Assembly (NCBI RefSeq): GCF_002904335.1
Contig: NZ_PPHF01000081.1
Coordinates: 1-64,000 of the forward strand
Reading direction: 5' to 3'
Source of the DNA: Amycolatopsis sp. CA-126428
GTDB taxonomy: Bacteria; Actinomycetota; Actinomycetes; Mycobacteriales; Pseudonocardiaceae
DNA: 64,000 nt
Below the pieces are notes generated by a model. The model saw only the letters and a list, made by a program, of their open reading frames with translations, made no database searches and was not told the origin of the DNA. Every line of letters starts with the position of its first letter. Positions within the stretch are counted from its first letter, which is position 1. Position numbers and translations under genes: made by a program. Positions 25,205 through 33,834 of the stretch are shown here, one piece after another.

Positions 25205-25695
25205 ACTCGGACCGCTTCCTCTTCGTCGACCGGGAGCCAGCCCTCGCCGAGGTGGATTTCGCCCAGGTGGTGGTACGCGTCGGGGCCCCGGCGCGTGAAC
25301 GTGTCGCGCAGGGGCACGGTGGCGCCGTGCATGGTGATGGTTCCCAGGAACCGCAACTGCTCGCCCACCCAGCCCGCGGAGCGCTGGACCGCGCGTCCGC
25401 CGTTGCTGTCGTACCAGTCGGCGACGAATTCGCCGGCGGCCGGGTCGTAGCCCCACACGTAGCGGGCACTCAGCGGGGCCGGGTTCTCCGGGGTCGGCAG
25501 TTCTGCCGTGCCCAGCGTGATCCAGAAGCCGCGCTGCTCCCGGGCGCCGTCGATCCGCATCCGGATCGGCTTGCGCGGGCCGAACGGGGTTTCGTGGAAG
25601 ACACCGGGCGCGTCCCAGCCGCCCACGAAGAAGTCCAGCTCGCGCAGGCGCTCGTGCGGGACCGGGGCGCCGGTTCCCATCGGATCGGCTGTCAT
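25201..25695 (-). CDS. DUF1579-like small protein
   Basis: ATG 25695 has GGGAGGA 5 bases upstream and gives 164 residues. The sequence fits DUF1579: RELDFFVGGWDAPGVFHET near the N-terminus, then alternating beta strands (ARYVWGYDPAAGEFVADWYD, LRFLGTITMHG). The family is a lipocalin-like barrel of unknown function. It is coupled by GTGA overlap to the LLM oxidoreductase remnant and diverges from the HxlR gene, which probably controls it. Confidence 0.75.
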   Translation of the reverse strand: MTADPMGTGAPVPHERLRELDFFVGGWDAPGVFHETPFGPRKPIRMRIDGAREQRGFWITLGTAELPTPENPAPLSARYVWGYDPAAGEFVADWYDSNGGRAVQRSAGWVGEQLRFLGTITMHGATVPLRDTFTRRGPDAYHHLGEIHLGEGWLPVDEEEAVRV

Positions 25696-25720
25696 GGGGT
25701 TCCTCCCTGTTCGCTTCACA

Positions 25721-25748
25721 TTTCAAAGTACACTATTGAAAACATAGT
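25721..25748. promoter_or_regulatory. overlapping inverted repeats, probable HxlR operator
   Basis: In the 92-base divergent space there are two overlapping inverted repeats: TTTCAA-N9-TTGAAA (25721-25741) and ACTAT-N7-ATAGT (25732-25748). The stretch is strikingly AT-rich for this genome. Autoregulation by the adjacent HxlR protein is a natural inference. Confidence 0.55.
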
Positions 25749-25787
25749 AGGCAACGAAAGCCAGAGCGGGCTACGGTGGTCGGCGAC

Positions 25788-26141
25788 ATGGAGGCGAAAC
25801 CCGAAGAGCCGGCGCCCGCGAACGAGCGCCCCGACTTCCACACGGCCATCGAGCTGATCGGCCGCCGGTGGACCGGCGTGATCTTGGACCAGCTGCGCTC
25901 GGGCGCGTTGCGGTTCACCGAGCTGCGCGAACGCATCCCCCGGATCACCGACGCGATGCTTTCCCAGCGGCTCAAGGAACTCGAGCTGGCCGGCGTCGTG
26001 GAGCGGGTGGTCACGGTCGCCCGGCCGGTCGAGGTCCGGTACGCGCTCACGGCCATCGGCTCGCGGCTGGGGCCGGTGCTGGACGCGGTCAAGGCCTGGA
26101 GCGCCGACTGGGCGGCGCACCAGGCGGGAGAACTCGGCTGA
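25788..26141 (+). CDS. HxlR-family winged-helix regulator
   Basis: The 117-residue protein has the HxlR core: FHTAIELIGRRWTGVILDQLRSGALRFTELRERIPRITDAMLSQRL (quoted only by position, about residues 17-62), followed by a wing and C-terminal dimerisation helix. ATG 25788 is used; GTG 25776 is an alternative. No Cys is seen for redox sensing, so a small-molecule effector is more likely. It is divergent from the DUF1579-LLM pair. Confidence 0.85.
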   Translation: MEAKPEEPAPANERPDFHTAIELIGRRWTGVILDQLRSGALRFTELRERIPRITDAMLSQRLKELELAGVVERVVTVARPVEVRYALTAIGSRLGPVLDAVKAWSADWAAHQAGELG

Positions 26142-26192
26142 GCATCGGCGGCTGAGCTGACCGGACGCCGCGAAGTCTGGCACGATCAGGCC

Positions 26193-27125
26193 ATGGCCAC
26201 GGTCCGGCGGAGGAGCGCACTGGCGGCGGCCGCCGCCCTGCTGCTGGCGCCCGCTGCTTGCACCGGCGGCTTCGGGAATCTCCGGCTGCGGATCGCCGCG
26301 GGCAACCCCGGCGGCGTCTACGACAAGCTCGCCCAGACCCTCGCCAACGCCTGGCAGGCCGGCCTGGGCATCGAGCGGCCGCAGGTGCTGCAGACCGACG
26401 GCTCGCCCGACAACGTCGCCAAGGTGCTCCTCGGCCAGGCCGACGTCGCCTTCGTCGCCGCCGACGTGGCCGAGGAGCAGCACAAGACCCACCCGGAACT
26501 GGCCGCGCTCGCCCGGATCCACGACGACTACCTGCACGTCGTGGTCCGCGCCGACTCCGACATCCGGTCGGGGGACCAGCTGCGCGGCCACCGCATCGCG
26601 ATCGGCTCGCCGGCCTCCGGCGTCGAGTTCATCGCGTACAAGCTGCTCTCCGCCGCCGGCCTGACCAGCTCGGTCAGTACGAGCCTCCACGGCCTCGACG
26701 ACTCCATCGCCGCGCTGCTGCGCGGCGACGTCGACGCGTTCTTCTGGTCCGGCGGGCTGCCGACGCCGAGAATCGTGACGTACCAGAACCAGCTGCGGCT
26801 GGTCGACATCGGCGACCAGATGCCGAAAATGCGGACGCTCAGCGAGGTCTACGGCACCGCGACCATCCCCGCGAGCACCTACAACCAGTTCCTGCCGGTG
26901 ACAACGCTGATCGTGCCGAACTTCCTGGTGGTGCGGCAGTCGATGAACGCCGACGTCGCCGAGGCGCTGGTCCGCGGCCTGTTCGACGCCCGGCACCAGC
27001 TCGCGCAGGCCAGCCCGGCGGCGCTGTCGATCGACGTGCACCCCGGCATCGAGACCCAGCCGCTCCCCCTCCACCCCGGGGCACTCCGCTACTTCCGGAC
27101 GGAAAAGACCTACCTACCTGGCTAG
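26193..27125 (+). CDS. TAXI-family solute-binding lipoprotein
   Basis: This 310-residue protein has a lipoprotein-like signal (LLLAPAAC) and the TAXI fold: RIAAGNPGGVYDKLAQTLA, LGQADVAFVAADVAEE, GHRIAIGSPASGVEF and DVDAFFWSGGLPTP. TAXI proteins normally feed TRAP transporters, but no DctQM-type membrane gene is near. Its stop overlaps by 4 bases the stop of the convergent histidine kinase gene. With that neighbour it may act as an extracytoplasmic ligand sensor rather than a transporter part; this is inference. Confidence 0.82.
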   Translation: MATVRRRSALAAAAALLLAPAACTGGFGNLRLRIAAGNPGGVYDKLAQTLANAWQAGLGIERPQVLQTDGSPDNVAKVLLGQADVAFVAADVAEEQHKTHPELAALARIHDDYLHVVVRADSDIRSGDQLRGHRIAIGSPASGVEFIAYKLLSAAGLTSSVSTSLHGLDDSIAALLRGDVDAFFWSGGLPTPRIVTYQNQLRLVDIGDQMPKMRTLSEVYGTATIPASTYNQFLPVTTLIVPNFLVVRQSMNADVAEALVRGLFDARHQLAQASPAALSIDVHPGIETQPLPLHPGALRYFRTEKTYLPG

Positions 27126-28519
27126 CCGGCCGGGAACGTCATCGTGATCCGGAGGCCGCCGCCTTCGGGCAGGTCCAACTCGAGTTCACCGTCGGCATGC
27201 GCGACGAGCTCGCTGACGATCGCCAGGCCCAGCCCCGAGCCGGGCACGTTCTGGTGGGCGGGGCTGCGCCAGAACCGGTCCCGCGCGCGGTCGAGCTCCT
27301 CGGGCCGCAGGCCCGACCCGTGATCGCGCACCGACAGGCGCACCCGGTCGCCGTCGCGCTCGACGGCGACCCGGATCTCGGTGCCGGCCGCGGTGAACTT
27401 CAGCGCGTTGTCGAGCAGTGCGTCCAGGATCGTCTCGGCACCCCGCGGCGGCAGGCACACCCGCGTGCCGCTGCCGGCGGTGTCGACGATCAGCCGGACG
27501 TCCCGCGCCTGGCCGACCACCGTCCAGTCGGCGACCCGCTCGGCGACGACGTCGTCGAGCACCACCGGGTCCAGCTCCCCGCCCGACGCCTCGGCGCGGG
27601 CCATCGAAAGCAGCCCGTCCAGGATCTGGTGCAGCCGCCCCGCATCGACCCGCGCGGCATCCAGGTCGGCGGACGCCGGCTCGTCGTCGACGTGCCCTTC
27701 GAGGTTGCCCAGCCGGATCTTCAGCGCCGTCAGCGGATTGCGCAGCTGGTGGGAGGCGTCGGCGACGAACGCGCGCTGCGCGGCCAGCGCGCCGGACACG
27801 CTCTCGGCCATCCGGTCGAAGGACCGGCCGAGCTGCCGCAGCTCCGGCGGCCCGCCGCTCTCCCCCACCGGCTCGGCCTCCCGCCCGCTGACCACGGACG
27901 CCACCAGCGCTCCGGTGGCGTCGTCGAGCCGCTGCACCGGCCGCAGGATCCACCGGACCACCGGGATCGCCACGGCCAGCGCGAGCGTGAACGCGAGGAT
28001 CCCGCCCGTGGCGAGCAGCAGCCACCACCACAGCACCTCGGCCCGCTCGGCCCCGGTGTCGGACACGGTCACCACCGCGCCGTGCACCTCGCCGTCGGCG
28101 AGCACCGGTTCGGCGAGCACCAGCGGCGTGGCGTCCCACGGCATCAGCACGCCGCCGGACTGGGAGCGGCGCCCGGCCAGCGCCTCGTGGGCCGGTCCGC
28201 TGATCTGCTCGGCGTGGGTGTCGAGCCGCGCGGCATTCGGCCCCAGCGAGCTGGCCACCTGCTTGCCGTCCTGGTCGAAGACCAGCACCTGGACGCCGTA
28301 CACCTCGGTGTAGCGGCGCAGGGCGGAGTCGACCAGGTCCGGCTTGTTGTCCAGCAGCGGGCGCTGCGCGAGCGACGCGAACCGGGCCGTGTCGGTCAGC
28401 CGGTCGAGGAACAGGTCCTGCTGCACACCGGCGGCGATGCTCCTGCCCAGCGGGATGCCCAGGCCGAACACCAGCAACGCCACCAGCGTCAGCACGATGC
28501 CCTGCAGCCGGACGCGCAC
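27122..28519 (-). CDS. sensor histidine kinase, GluK-like by position
   Basis: GTG 28519 lies 5 bases after the response regulator stop and gives 465 residues; a longer upstream frame is not protein-like. The order is an N-terminal membrane helix (GIVLTLVALLVFGLGI), an extracytoplasmic sensor loop of about 120 residues, a second helix (LLLATGGILAFTLALAVAI), HAMP, HisKA with His257 in DASHQLRNP, and HATPase (NALKFTAAGTE, GSGLGLAIV). It is the kinase of a two-component system divergent from gluABCD, the arrangement of GluR/GluK in Streptomyces coelicolor, which responds to extracellular glutamate. Orthology here is inferred from synteny. Confidence 0.87.
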   Translation of the reverse strand: MRVRLQGIVLTLVALLVFGLGIPLGRSIAAGVQQDLFLDRLTDTARFASLAQRPLLDNKPDLVDSALRRYTEVYGVQVLVFDQDGKQVASSLGPNAARLDTHAEQISGPAHEALAGRRSQSGGVLMPWDATPLVLAEPVLADGEVHGAVVTVSDTGAERAEVLWWWLLLATGGILAFTLALAVAIPVVRWILRPVQRLDDATGALVASVVSGREAEPVGESGGPPELRQLGRSFDRMAESVSGALAAQRAFVADASHQLRNPLTALKIRLGNLEGHVDDEPASADLDAARVDAGRLHQILDGLLSMARAEASGGELDPVVLDDVVAERVADWTVVGQARDVRLIVDTAGSGTRVCLPPRGAETILDALLDNALKFTAAGTEIRVAVERDGDRVRLSVRDHGSGLRPEELDRARDRFWRSPAHQNVPGSGLGLAIVSELVAHADGELELDLPEGGGLRITMTFPAG

Positions 28520-28524
28520 GCCCC

Positions 28525-29214
28525 TCAGCTCCGGGCGACCTGGCCGCCGAGCCGGTACCCGACCCCGCGGACCGTTTCGATGAGCGCCGGGCGGCCCAGC
28601 TTCGTCCGCAGCGTCGCGACGTGGACGTCCAGCGAACGGCTCTCCGCGGGACCGCGGTGGCCCCACACCTCGGTGAGCACGTGCTCGCGCGAGCAGACCG
28701 CGCCGCGCGCGCCCGCCACCAGCGCGAGCACCTGGAACTCCTTGCGGGACAGCGCGACCGCCTTGCCGTCGACCAGCACCTCGTGCCGGGAGACGTCGAC
28801 GGTGACGTCCCCGACCCGGATGACCACCGGCTCGGCGGCGCCGTGCTCCCCGCGGCGGCGGCGCACGGCTTCGACCCTGGCCATCAGCTCCTCGACGTCG
28901 TAGGGCTTGACCAGGTAGTCGTCGGCGCCCGCGCGCAGGCCCTGGATCCGGTCGTCGACCTCGCCGCGCGCCGAGACGACGATGATCGCGACGTCGCTGA
29001 CCGCGCGGATCTGGCGGCACAGCGTCACGCCGTCGATGTCCGGCAGGCCGAGGTCGAGCAGGATGACGTCGACCTCGTGCACCCGGTCGAGGACCCCGGC
29101 GCCGGTGGCCAGCCGGGCGATCGCCAGGCCGCGGCGGGTCAGCGCCGGGATGAGCGCGCCCGCGACCCGGTCGTCGTCCTCCACCAGCAGCACCCGCACC
29201 CGTCCGCCTCCCAT
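28525..29214 (-). CDS. OmpR-family response regulator, GluR-like by position
   Basis: ATG 29214 gives 229 residues; GTG 29229 is an alternative. The receiver domain has acidic residues in VEDDD, the phosphoacceptor Asp54 in LLDLGLPD and Lys103 in LVKPYD. The C-terminal winged helix (SRKEFQVLALVAG, SLDVHVATLRTKL, TVRGVGYRL) is of OmpR/PhoB type. It is cotranscribed with the kinase gene and faces gluABCD across a 239-base region, where it probably binds. Confidence 0.9.
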   Translation of the reverse strand: MGGGRVRVLLVEDDDRVAGALIPALTRRGLAIARLATGAGVLDRVHEVDVILLDLGLPDIDGVTLCRQIRAVSDVAIIVVSARGEVDDRIQGLRAGADDYLVKPYDVEELMARVEAVRRRRGEHGAAEPVVIRVGDVTVDVSRHEVLVDGKAVALSRKEFQVLALVAGARGAVCSREHVLTEVWGHRGPAESRSLDVHVATLRTKLGRPALIETVRGVGYRLGGQVARS

Positions 29215-29229
29215 GGTGACCTGCTTCAC

Positions 29230-29453
29230 CGGCCGGTAGGGCGAACTCTAGGACGTCCGGGCAGGTCCTGCACCGGCCACCCGGACGGTCACTCCCCGTG
29301 ACCCCCGGTGGACACCCGCCAAAATGGACATCGATACTCACTTGAAACCCTAAGTATTGCTCAAGCGGCCTTGCCAGCCGGTGCAGCAACGGTAGGTTCT
29401 CGCCATCGCGTGGTGACCCATGCCCGATTTGCACGAACGACCCGGGAGGCCAG
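29230..29453. promoter_or_regulatory. divergent control region of the two-component system and gluABCD
   Basis: The 224-base region holds the promoters of both divergent units. A relatively AT-rich segment at 29320-29365 includes the weak inverted repeat CTTGA-N15-TCAAG (29341-29365). I cannot name a promoter with confidence. Confidence 0.45.
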
Positions 29454-30206
29454 ATGACCGCGGAGGTGGCGGCGCCGATGATCAAGGCGTCCGCCGTGAA
29501 CAAGTACTTCGGCGACCTGCACGTGCTCAGGGAAATCACGCTCGAGGTGCCTCGCGGCCAGGTCGTCGTGGTGCTCGGCCCGTCGGGCTCGGGCAAGTCG
29601 ACCCTGTGCCGGGCGATCAACCGGCTCGAGCCGATCAACTCGGGCGAGATCGCCGTCGACGGCGTTCCGCTGCCCGCCGAGGGCAAGGCCCTGGCCGCGC
29701 TGCGGGCCGACGTCGGCATGGTGTTCCAGTCGTTCAACCTGTTCGCGCACAAGACCATCGTCGAGAACGTCATGCTCGCGCCGGTGAAGGTCCGCAAGAC
29801 CTCGCAGGCCGAAGCGCGCAAGACGGCGATGGAGCTGCTGGAGCGGGTCGGCATCGCCAACCAGGCCGACAAGTACCCGGCGCAGCTTTCGGGTGGCCAG
29901 CAGCAGCGCGTCGCCATCGCGCGGGCGCTGGCGATGCGACCCAAGGTCATGCTGTTCGACGAGCCGACCTCGGCGCTGGACCCGGAGATGGTCCAGGAGG
30001 TCCTCGACGTCATGACGGGGCTGGCCAAGGACGGCATGACGATGCTCGTCGTCACCCACGAGATGGGCTTCGCCCGGCGGGCAGCCGATCGGGTGATTTT
30101 CATGGCCGACGGCGAGATCGTCGAGGACACGACGCCGGAATCGTTCTTCACCGCGCCCAAGAGCGAGCGCGCGAAGGACTTCCTCGGCAAGATCCTTACC
30201 CACTGA
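29454..30206 (+). CDS. gluA: glutamate ABC transporter ATP-binding protein
   Basis: ATG 29454 follows GGGAGG by 4 bases. The 250-residue protein is a polar amino acid ABC ATPase: Walker A GPSGSGKST (42-50), Q-loop in GMVFQSFNLF, signature LSGGQ (145-149), Walker B VMLFDE (165-170) and the H-loop in VVTHEMGF. First gene of the gluABCD operon, cytoplasmic partner of the two permeases. Glutamate as ligand is inferred from close likeness of the whole four-gene set. Confidence 0.9.
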   Translation: MTAEVAAPMIKASAVNKYFGDLHVLREITLEVPRGQVVVVLGPSGSGKSTLCRAINRLEPINSGEIAVDGVPLPAEGKALAALRADVGMVFQSFNLFAHKTIVENVMLAPVKVRKTSQAEARKTAMELLERVGIANQADKYPAQLSGGQQQRVAIARALAMRPKVMLFDEPTSALDPEMVQEVLDVMTGLAKDGMTMLVVTHEMGFARRAADRVIFMADGEIVEDTTPESFFTAPKSERAKDFLGKILTH

Positions 30207-30261
30207 GCACGGTCCGCGGCGCCGTCGGCGCCCGGGTGATCGACACACAGGAGAGATTCAC

Positions 30262-31188
30262 ATGAGGATCCGCACCCTCGCGGTGGGACTGCTCGCCGGT
30301 GGGCTGGCGCTGACCACGCTGACCGCCTGCGGCAAGGAAGGCACGCCGACCTCGCCGGGTTCGGGCGCCCAGAGCGGCACGAACGCCCCCGCCGCGCTGA
30401 CCTACCCGGTCGCGACCGGCGTCGACCTGGCCGGCTCCCCGGTGTTCGCCAAGATGAAGTCGGCCGGCGCGCTGACCGTCGGCGCCAAGGACGACCAGCC
30501 GGGCCTCGGCATGAAGGACCCGACGACCGGCAAGTTCGGCGGCTTCGACATCGAGATCGCGAAGCTCGTCTCGGCCGGCCTCGGCTTCGACCCGGAGAAG
30601 ATCACCTTCCGCACGGTCGACTCGGGCGCGCGTGAGCAGACGATCGCGAACGGCGACGTGAACTACTACGTCGGCACGTACTCGATCACCGACAAGCGCA
30701 AGGCGCTCGTCTCCTTCGCCGGCCCGTACTTCCTCGCCGGCCAGGACCTGCTGGTGCGCAAGGACGACAGCTCGATCACCGGCAAGGACGCCCTCAAGGG
30801 CAAGAAGGTCTGCTCGGTCACCGGCTCGACCCCGATCCAGAAGATCCGCTCGGAGAACCTGACCGAGCCGGGCAACATCGTCGAGTTCCAGAAGTACTCG
30901 CAGTGCGTCGAGAAGCTGCAGTCGAAGGACGTCGACGCGGTCACCACCGACGACGCGATCCTCAAGGGCTACGCGGCCCAGGAGCCGGACACCCTGAAGG
31001 TCGTCGGCCAGACGTTCTCCACGGAGAAGTACGGCATCGGCCTCAACAAGGACGACAAGGTCCTGCGCGACAAGGTCAACGAGATCCTGCAGAAGGCGCT
31101 GGACGACGGCACCTGGCAGAAGATCTACGACGCGACCCTCGGCAAGTCGGGCTCGGCCGCCAAGAAGCCGACCCTCGAGAAGTACTGA
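30262..31188 (+). CDS. gluB: glutamate-binding lipoprotein
   Basis: The 308-residue protein has lipobox LTAC (Cys near residue 24) after a short signal, then a Gly/Ser/Thr linker. The mature part is a family 3 solute-binding protein: GALTVGAKDDQPGLGM, GGFDIEIAKLVSAGLG, VGTYSITDKRKALVSFAGPY. It captures the amino acid outside the membrane. A GGAGAG site precedes ATG 30262. Position between ATPase and permeases matches gluABCD of Corynebacterium and Streptomyces. Confidence 0.9.
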   Translation: MRIRTLAVGLLAGGLALTTLTACGKEGTPTSPGSGAQSGTNAPAALTYPVATGVDLAGSPVFAKMKSAGALTVGAKDDQPGLGMKDPTTGKFGGFDIEIAKLVSAGLGFDPEKITFRTVDSGAREQTIANGDVNYYVGTYSITDKRKALVSFAGPYFLAGQDLLVRKDDSSITGKDALKGKKVCSVTGSTPIQKIRSENLTEPGNIVEFQKYSQCVEKLQSKDVDAVTTDDAILKGYAAQEPDTLKVVGQTFSTEKYGIGLNKDDKVLRDKVNEILQKALDDGTWQKIYDATLGKSGSAAKKPTLEKY

Positions 31189-31274
31189 CACTCGCGTGAC
31201 GGCCGGTGGATCGGGTTTCCCGGTCCACCGGCCTTCTCCATCCACCCCTTGACCACGGACGCGGGGAAGGCTCC

Positions 31275-31922
31275 ATGGACGTCCTGCTCAACAACCTGGA
31301 CCTGTTCGGTCCGTTCTTCCTCACCACGATCGAGCTGTTCCTGCTCTCGGCCGTGGGCAGCCTGGTCTGGGGCACGATCCTGGCCATGCTGCGGGTGAGC
31401 CCGGTCCCGGTCTTCCGCGCCGTCGGCACGGCGTACGTGACGATCGCCCGGAACACGCCGCTCACCCTGGTGTTCGCGTTCTTCGTGTTCGCGTACCCGC
31501 TGCTCGACATCGTCAAGCTCGACTACTTCCCGGCCGCGGTGGTCGCCCTGACCGTGTACACCTCGGCGTTCATCTGCGAGGTCGTGCGCTCGGGCATCAA
31601 CACCGTGCCGGTCGGCCAGGCCGAGGCGGGCCGCGCGCTGGGGCTGACCTTCGGCCAGATCCTCGGCCAGGTCGTGCTCCCGCAGGCGCTGCGTTCGGTC
31701 GTCCCGCCGCTGATCAGCACCCTGATCGCGTTGCTGAAGAACACCACCATCGCCGCCGGTTTCTCGGTCGCGGAGGCCGGGGCGATCCGCTCGTACCTGT
31801 CCGAACGCGGCGAGAACCAGCTGATCGGCCTGCTGTGGGTCGCGCTCGGGTTCATCGTCCTGGTCGCCGTGCTGTCGTTCGTCCAACGCAGCCTGGAGAA
31901 GCGCTGGAGCGTGGCCCGATGA
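31275..31922 (+). CDS. gluC: glutamate ABC transporter permease GluC
   Basis: ATG 31275 has GGAAGG 4 bases upstream and gives 215 residues; an upstream frame lacks a ribosome site. The polar amino acid permease signature is present (RNTPLTLVFAF early, and the EAA-type loop QAEAGRALGLTFGQILGQVVLPQ near residue 115). The final four bases ATGA are shared with the gluD start. Confidence 0.9.
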   Translation: MDVLLNNLDLFGPFFLTTIELFLLSAVGSLVWGTILAMLRVSPVPVFRAVGTAYVTIARNTPLTLVFAFFVFAYPLLDIVKLDYFPAAVVALTVYTSAFICEVVRSGINTVPVGQAEAGRALGLTFGQILGQVVLPQALRSVVPPLISTLIALLKNTTIAAGFSVAEAGAIRSYLSERGENQLIGLLWVALGFIVLVAVLSFVQRSLEKRWSVAR

Positions 31923-32779
31923 GCAACGTTTTGTTCGACGTCCCGGGCCCGAAGGCCCGGCTGCGCTACCGCACCTACGCGGTGGTCGGCACCCTCGTGG
32001 TCCTCGCGTTCCTCGGCTACATCGGGTGGCGCTTCTACGACAGCGGCCAGTTCACCGCCCGCAAGTGGGAGTGGCTGCAGTACGCGCAGGTGCAGCGCGA
32101 CCTGGGCAACGCGGTGCTTTCGACGCTCCAGGCGTTCGCCGCCGCGGCCGTGCTGGCGCTGGTCTTCGGCGCGATCTTCGCGGCCGGCCGGCTGTCGGAC
32201 CACGCCTGGATCCGCCGGATCGCCGGCTTCGTCGTCGAGTTCTTCCGCGCCATCCCCGCGCTGATCCTGATGTTCCTGTTCTACTTCGGCCTGCCGACCG
32301 TCGGCGTGCCGACGAGCCCGTTCCTCGGCGTGGTCCTCGGCCTGACGCTGTACAACGGCTCGGTGCTCGCCGAGGTCTTCCGCGCGGGCATCCAGTCGCT
32401 GCCGAAGGGCCAGAGCGAAGCCGCGTACGCGCTGGGCATGCGCAAGACGCAGGTGATGTTCCTGGTTCTGCTGCCGCAGGCGGTCCGGGCGATGCTGCCG
32501 ACGATCATCAGCCAGCTCGTCGTGCTGCTGAAGGACACCGCGCTCGGCTTCATCATCACCTACCAGGAGCTGCTCTACTACGCCCGCTACATCGGTTCAC
32601 AGGGGACGTTCGGGCGGCCGATCGTGCCGTCGACGATCGTGGCGACCGCCATCTACGTGGTGATGTGCCTGCTGCTGACGGCGCTGGCGACGTACCTGGA
32701 GCGGCGCAACCGCCGCAACAAGAAGGTCGTGGCGGCCCCGCCCGCGGCGACCGACAACCTCGTGGCCGCTTCGGCCTGA
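31919..32779 (+). CDS. gluD: glutamate ABC transporter permease GluD
   Basis: The ATG at 31919 overlaps the gluC stop, so translation is coupled. The 286-residue protein has an N-terminal helix (YAVVGTLVVLAFLGYIGW), then the permease core with RAIPALILMFLFYFGLP and the loop QSEAAYALGMRKTQVMFLVLLPQ. The basic C-terminus (RRNRRNKK) is cytoplasmic. Pairs with GluC as channel heterodimer. A strong hairpin follows. Confidence 0.9.
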   Translation: MSNVLFDVPGPKARLRYRTYAVVGTLVVLAFLGYIGWRFYDSGQFTARKWEWLQYAQVQRDLGNAVLSTLQAFAAAAVLALVFGAIFAAGRLSDHAWIRRIAGFVVEFFRAIPALILMFLFYFGLPTVGVPTSPFLGVVLGLTLYNGSVLAEVFRAGIQSLPKGQSEAAYALGMRKTQVMFLVLLPQAVRAMLPTIISQLVVLLKDTALGFIITYQELLYYARYIGSQGTFGRPIVPSTIVATAIYVVMCLLLTALATYLERRNRRNKKVVAAPPAATDNLVAASA

Positions 32780-32791
32780 GTCACCCGTTCG

Positions 32792-32819
32792 AGGCCCCCG
32801 GGACACGTCCCGGGGGCCT
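32792..32819 (+). terminator. terminator of gluABCD
   Basis: AGGCCCCCGGGAC and GTCCCGGGGGCCT form a perfect 13-bp stem around a two-base gap, 12 bases after the gluD stop. The T-run is short, as usual in this genome. Confidence 0.85.
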
Positions 32820-32854
32820 TGTCGTGTCCCGGGGCGTCCCCTAGCGTCGGCGGC

Positions 32855-33592
32855 ATGGGTGTCGCACTGGTGACCGGCAGTTCCCGGGGTCTCGGCCGGG
32901 TGATCGCGCGCCGGCTGGCCCGCGACGGGTTCGCCGTCGCGGTCAACGGCCGGCACGACAACGCCGACCTCAAGACGGCCGCGGAGGCCATCCTCGCCGA
33001 GGGCGGCCGCGCGGCGGCGTTCGCGGCGGACGTGACCGACCGCCGCCAGGCCGGCGACCTGGTCGACGCCGTCACGGCGTTGCTGGGCCCGATCGGGGTG
33101 CTGGTGCTCAACGCGACCGGCCCGCAGCCGGAGGCACCGGTGTCGTCGGTCGGCTGGCCGGATCACCTGGCCCAGCTGGACTTCTTCGTGCGGTCGCCGC
33201 TGCTGCTGGGCCACGCGGTGCTGCCGGGGATGCGCGCCCGCCGCCACGGCCGCATCGTGCACATCGACTCGGAGGTGGCGGACCGCCCGCCCCCGGGCCG
33301 CTCGGCGTACGCGACGGCGAAGAGCGCCCAGATCGGCCTGGCCCGGGCGTGGGCACGCGAACTGGCCCCGGACGGCATCACGGTCAACACGGTGGCGCCC
33401 GGGTTCATCCCGGTGGAGCGGCACGCGGAGGTACCGGAAGCCGAGCGCGAGGAGTACCGGTCGTCAGTCCCGGTGGGACGGCTGGGCACGCCCGAGGAGG
33501 TGGCCGCGGCGGTGAGCTTCTTCGCCTCGGAAGAGGCAGGCTTCATCACCGGCCAACGCCTCCTCGTCGACGGCGGCCGCGCGCTCGGTTAG
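32855..33592 (+). CDS. short-chain dehydrogenase/reductase
   Basis: ATG 32855 gives 245 residues of classical SDR type: cofactor motif TGSSRGLG near residue 7, NAT in VLNATG, catalytic Ser in HIDSEVAD, and Tyr-x3-Lys in SAYATAKS. The residue after the second strand (NGRHDNAD) fits NADP preference. The C-terminal LLVDGGRALG is typical. No neighbours reveal the substrate, and the ribosome site is weak. Confidence 0.87.
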   Translation: MGVALVTGSSRGLGRVIARRLARDGFAVAVNGRHDNADLKTAAEAILAEGGRAAAFAADVTDRRQAGDLVDAVTALLGPIGVLVLNATGPQPEAPVSSVGWPDHLAQLDFFVRSPLLLGHAVLPGMRARRHGRIVHIDSEVADRPPPGRSAYATAKSAQIGLARAWARELAPDGITVNTVAPGFIPVERHAEVPEAEREEYRSSVPVGRLGTPEEVAAAVSFFASEEAGFITGQRLLVDGGRALG

Positions 33593-33831
33593 CTGCCCTG
33601 CTGTGTGTGGTCAGGGTTGGGTCTTCTGGACAAGCCTTTCATCCGGGATCTGGCCGGCCAGGCCGCCGTGGGGGCGGTGGAGGTGAATGATCTTCTCGAC
33701 CCACCTCGGGAGGGGTGATGGTCGGGCAGTGCAGCGGGGTGCTCGAGCACCGGGAGAACACGGTGCGGCTGATGCCGTAATACCGGCAGGTCGCCGCGAC
33801 GTTGCCGCAACAACCTCGGTCAATTTCGGAG
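33593..33831 (-). mobile_element. possible transposase remnant
   Basis: This stretch next to an intact IS has no convincing gene. The minus strand near 33614-33690 can be read as EKIIHLHRPHGGLAGQIPDER, shortened here to the key HRPHGGLAGQ, which resembles the tail of integrase-core transposases. The frame is short and broken upstream. Confidence 0.3.
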
Positions 33832-33834
33832 TTA

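Noticed and set aside
29341..29365. CTTGA-N15-TCAAG as the GluR operator
   Set aside because: Five-base arms are too short to assign; recorded only within the control region.
28520..30190. N-terminal extension of the histidine kinase frame through the response regulator and gluA
   Set aside because: The added part has no family likeness and overlaps two genuine genes; GTG 28519 gives a normal kinase.
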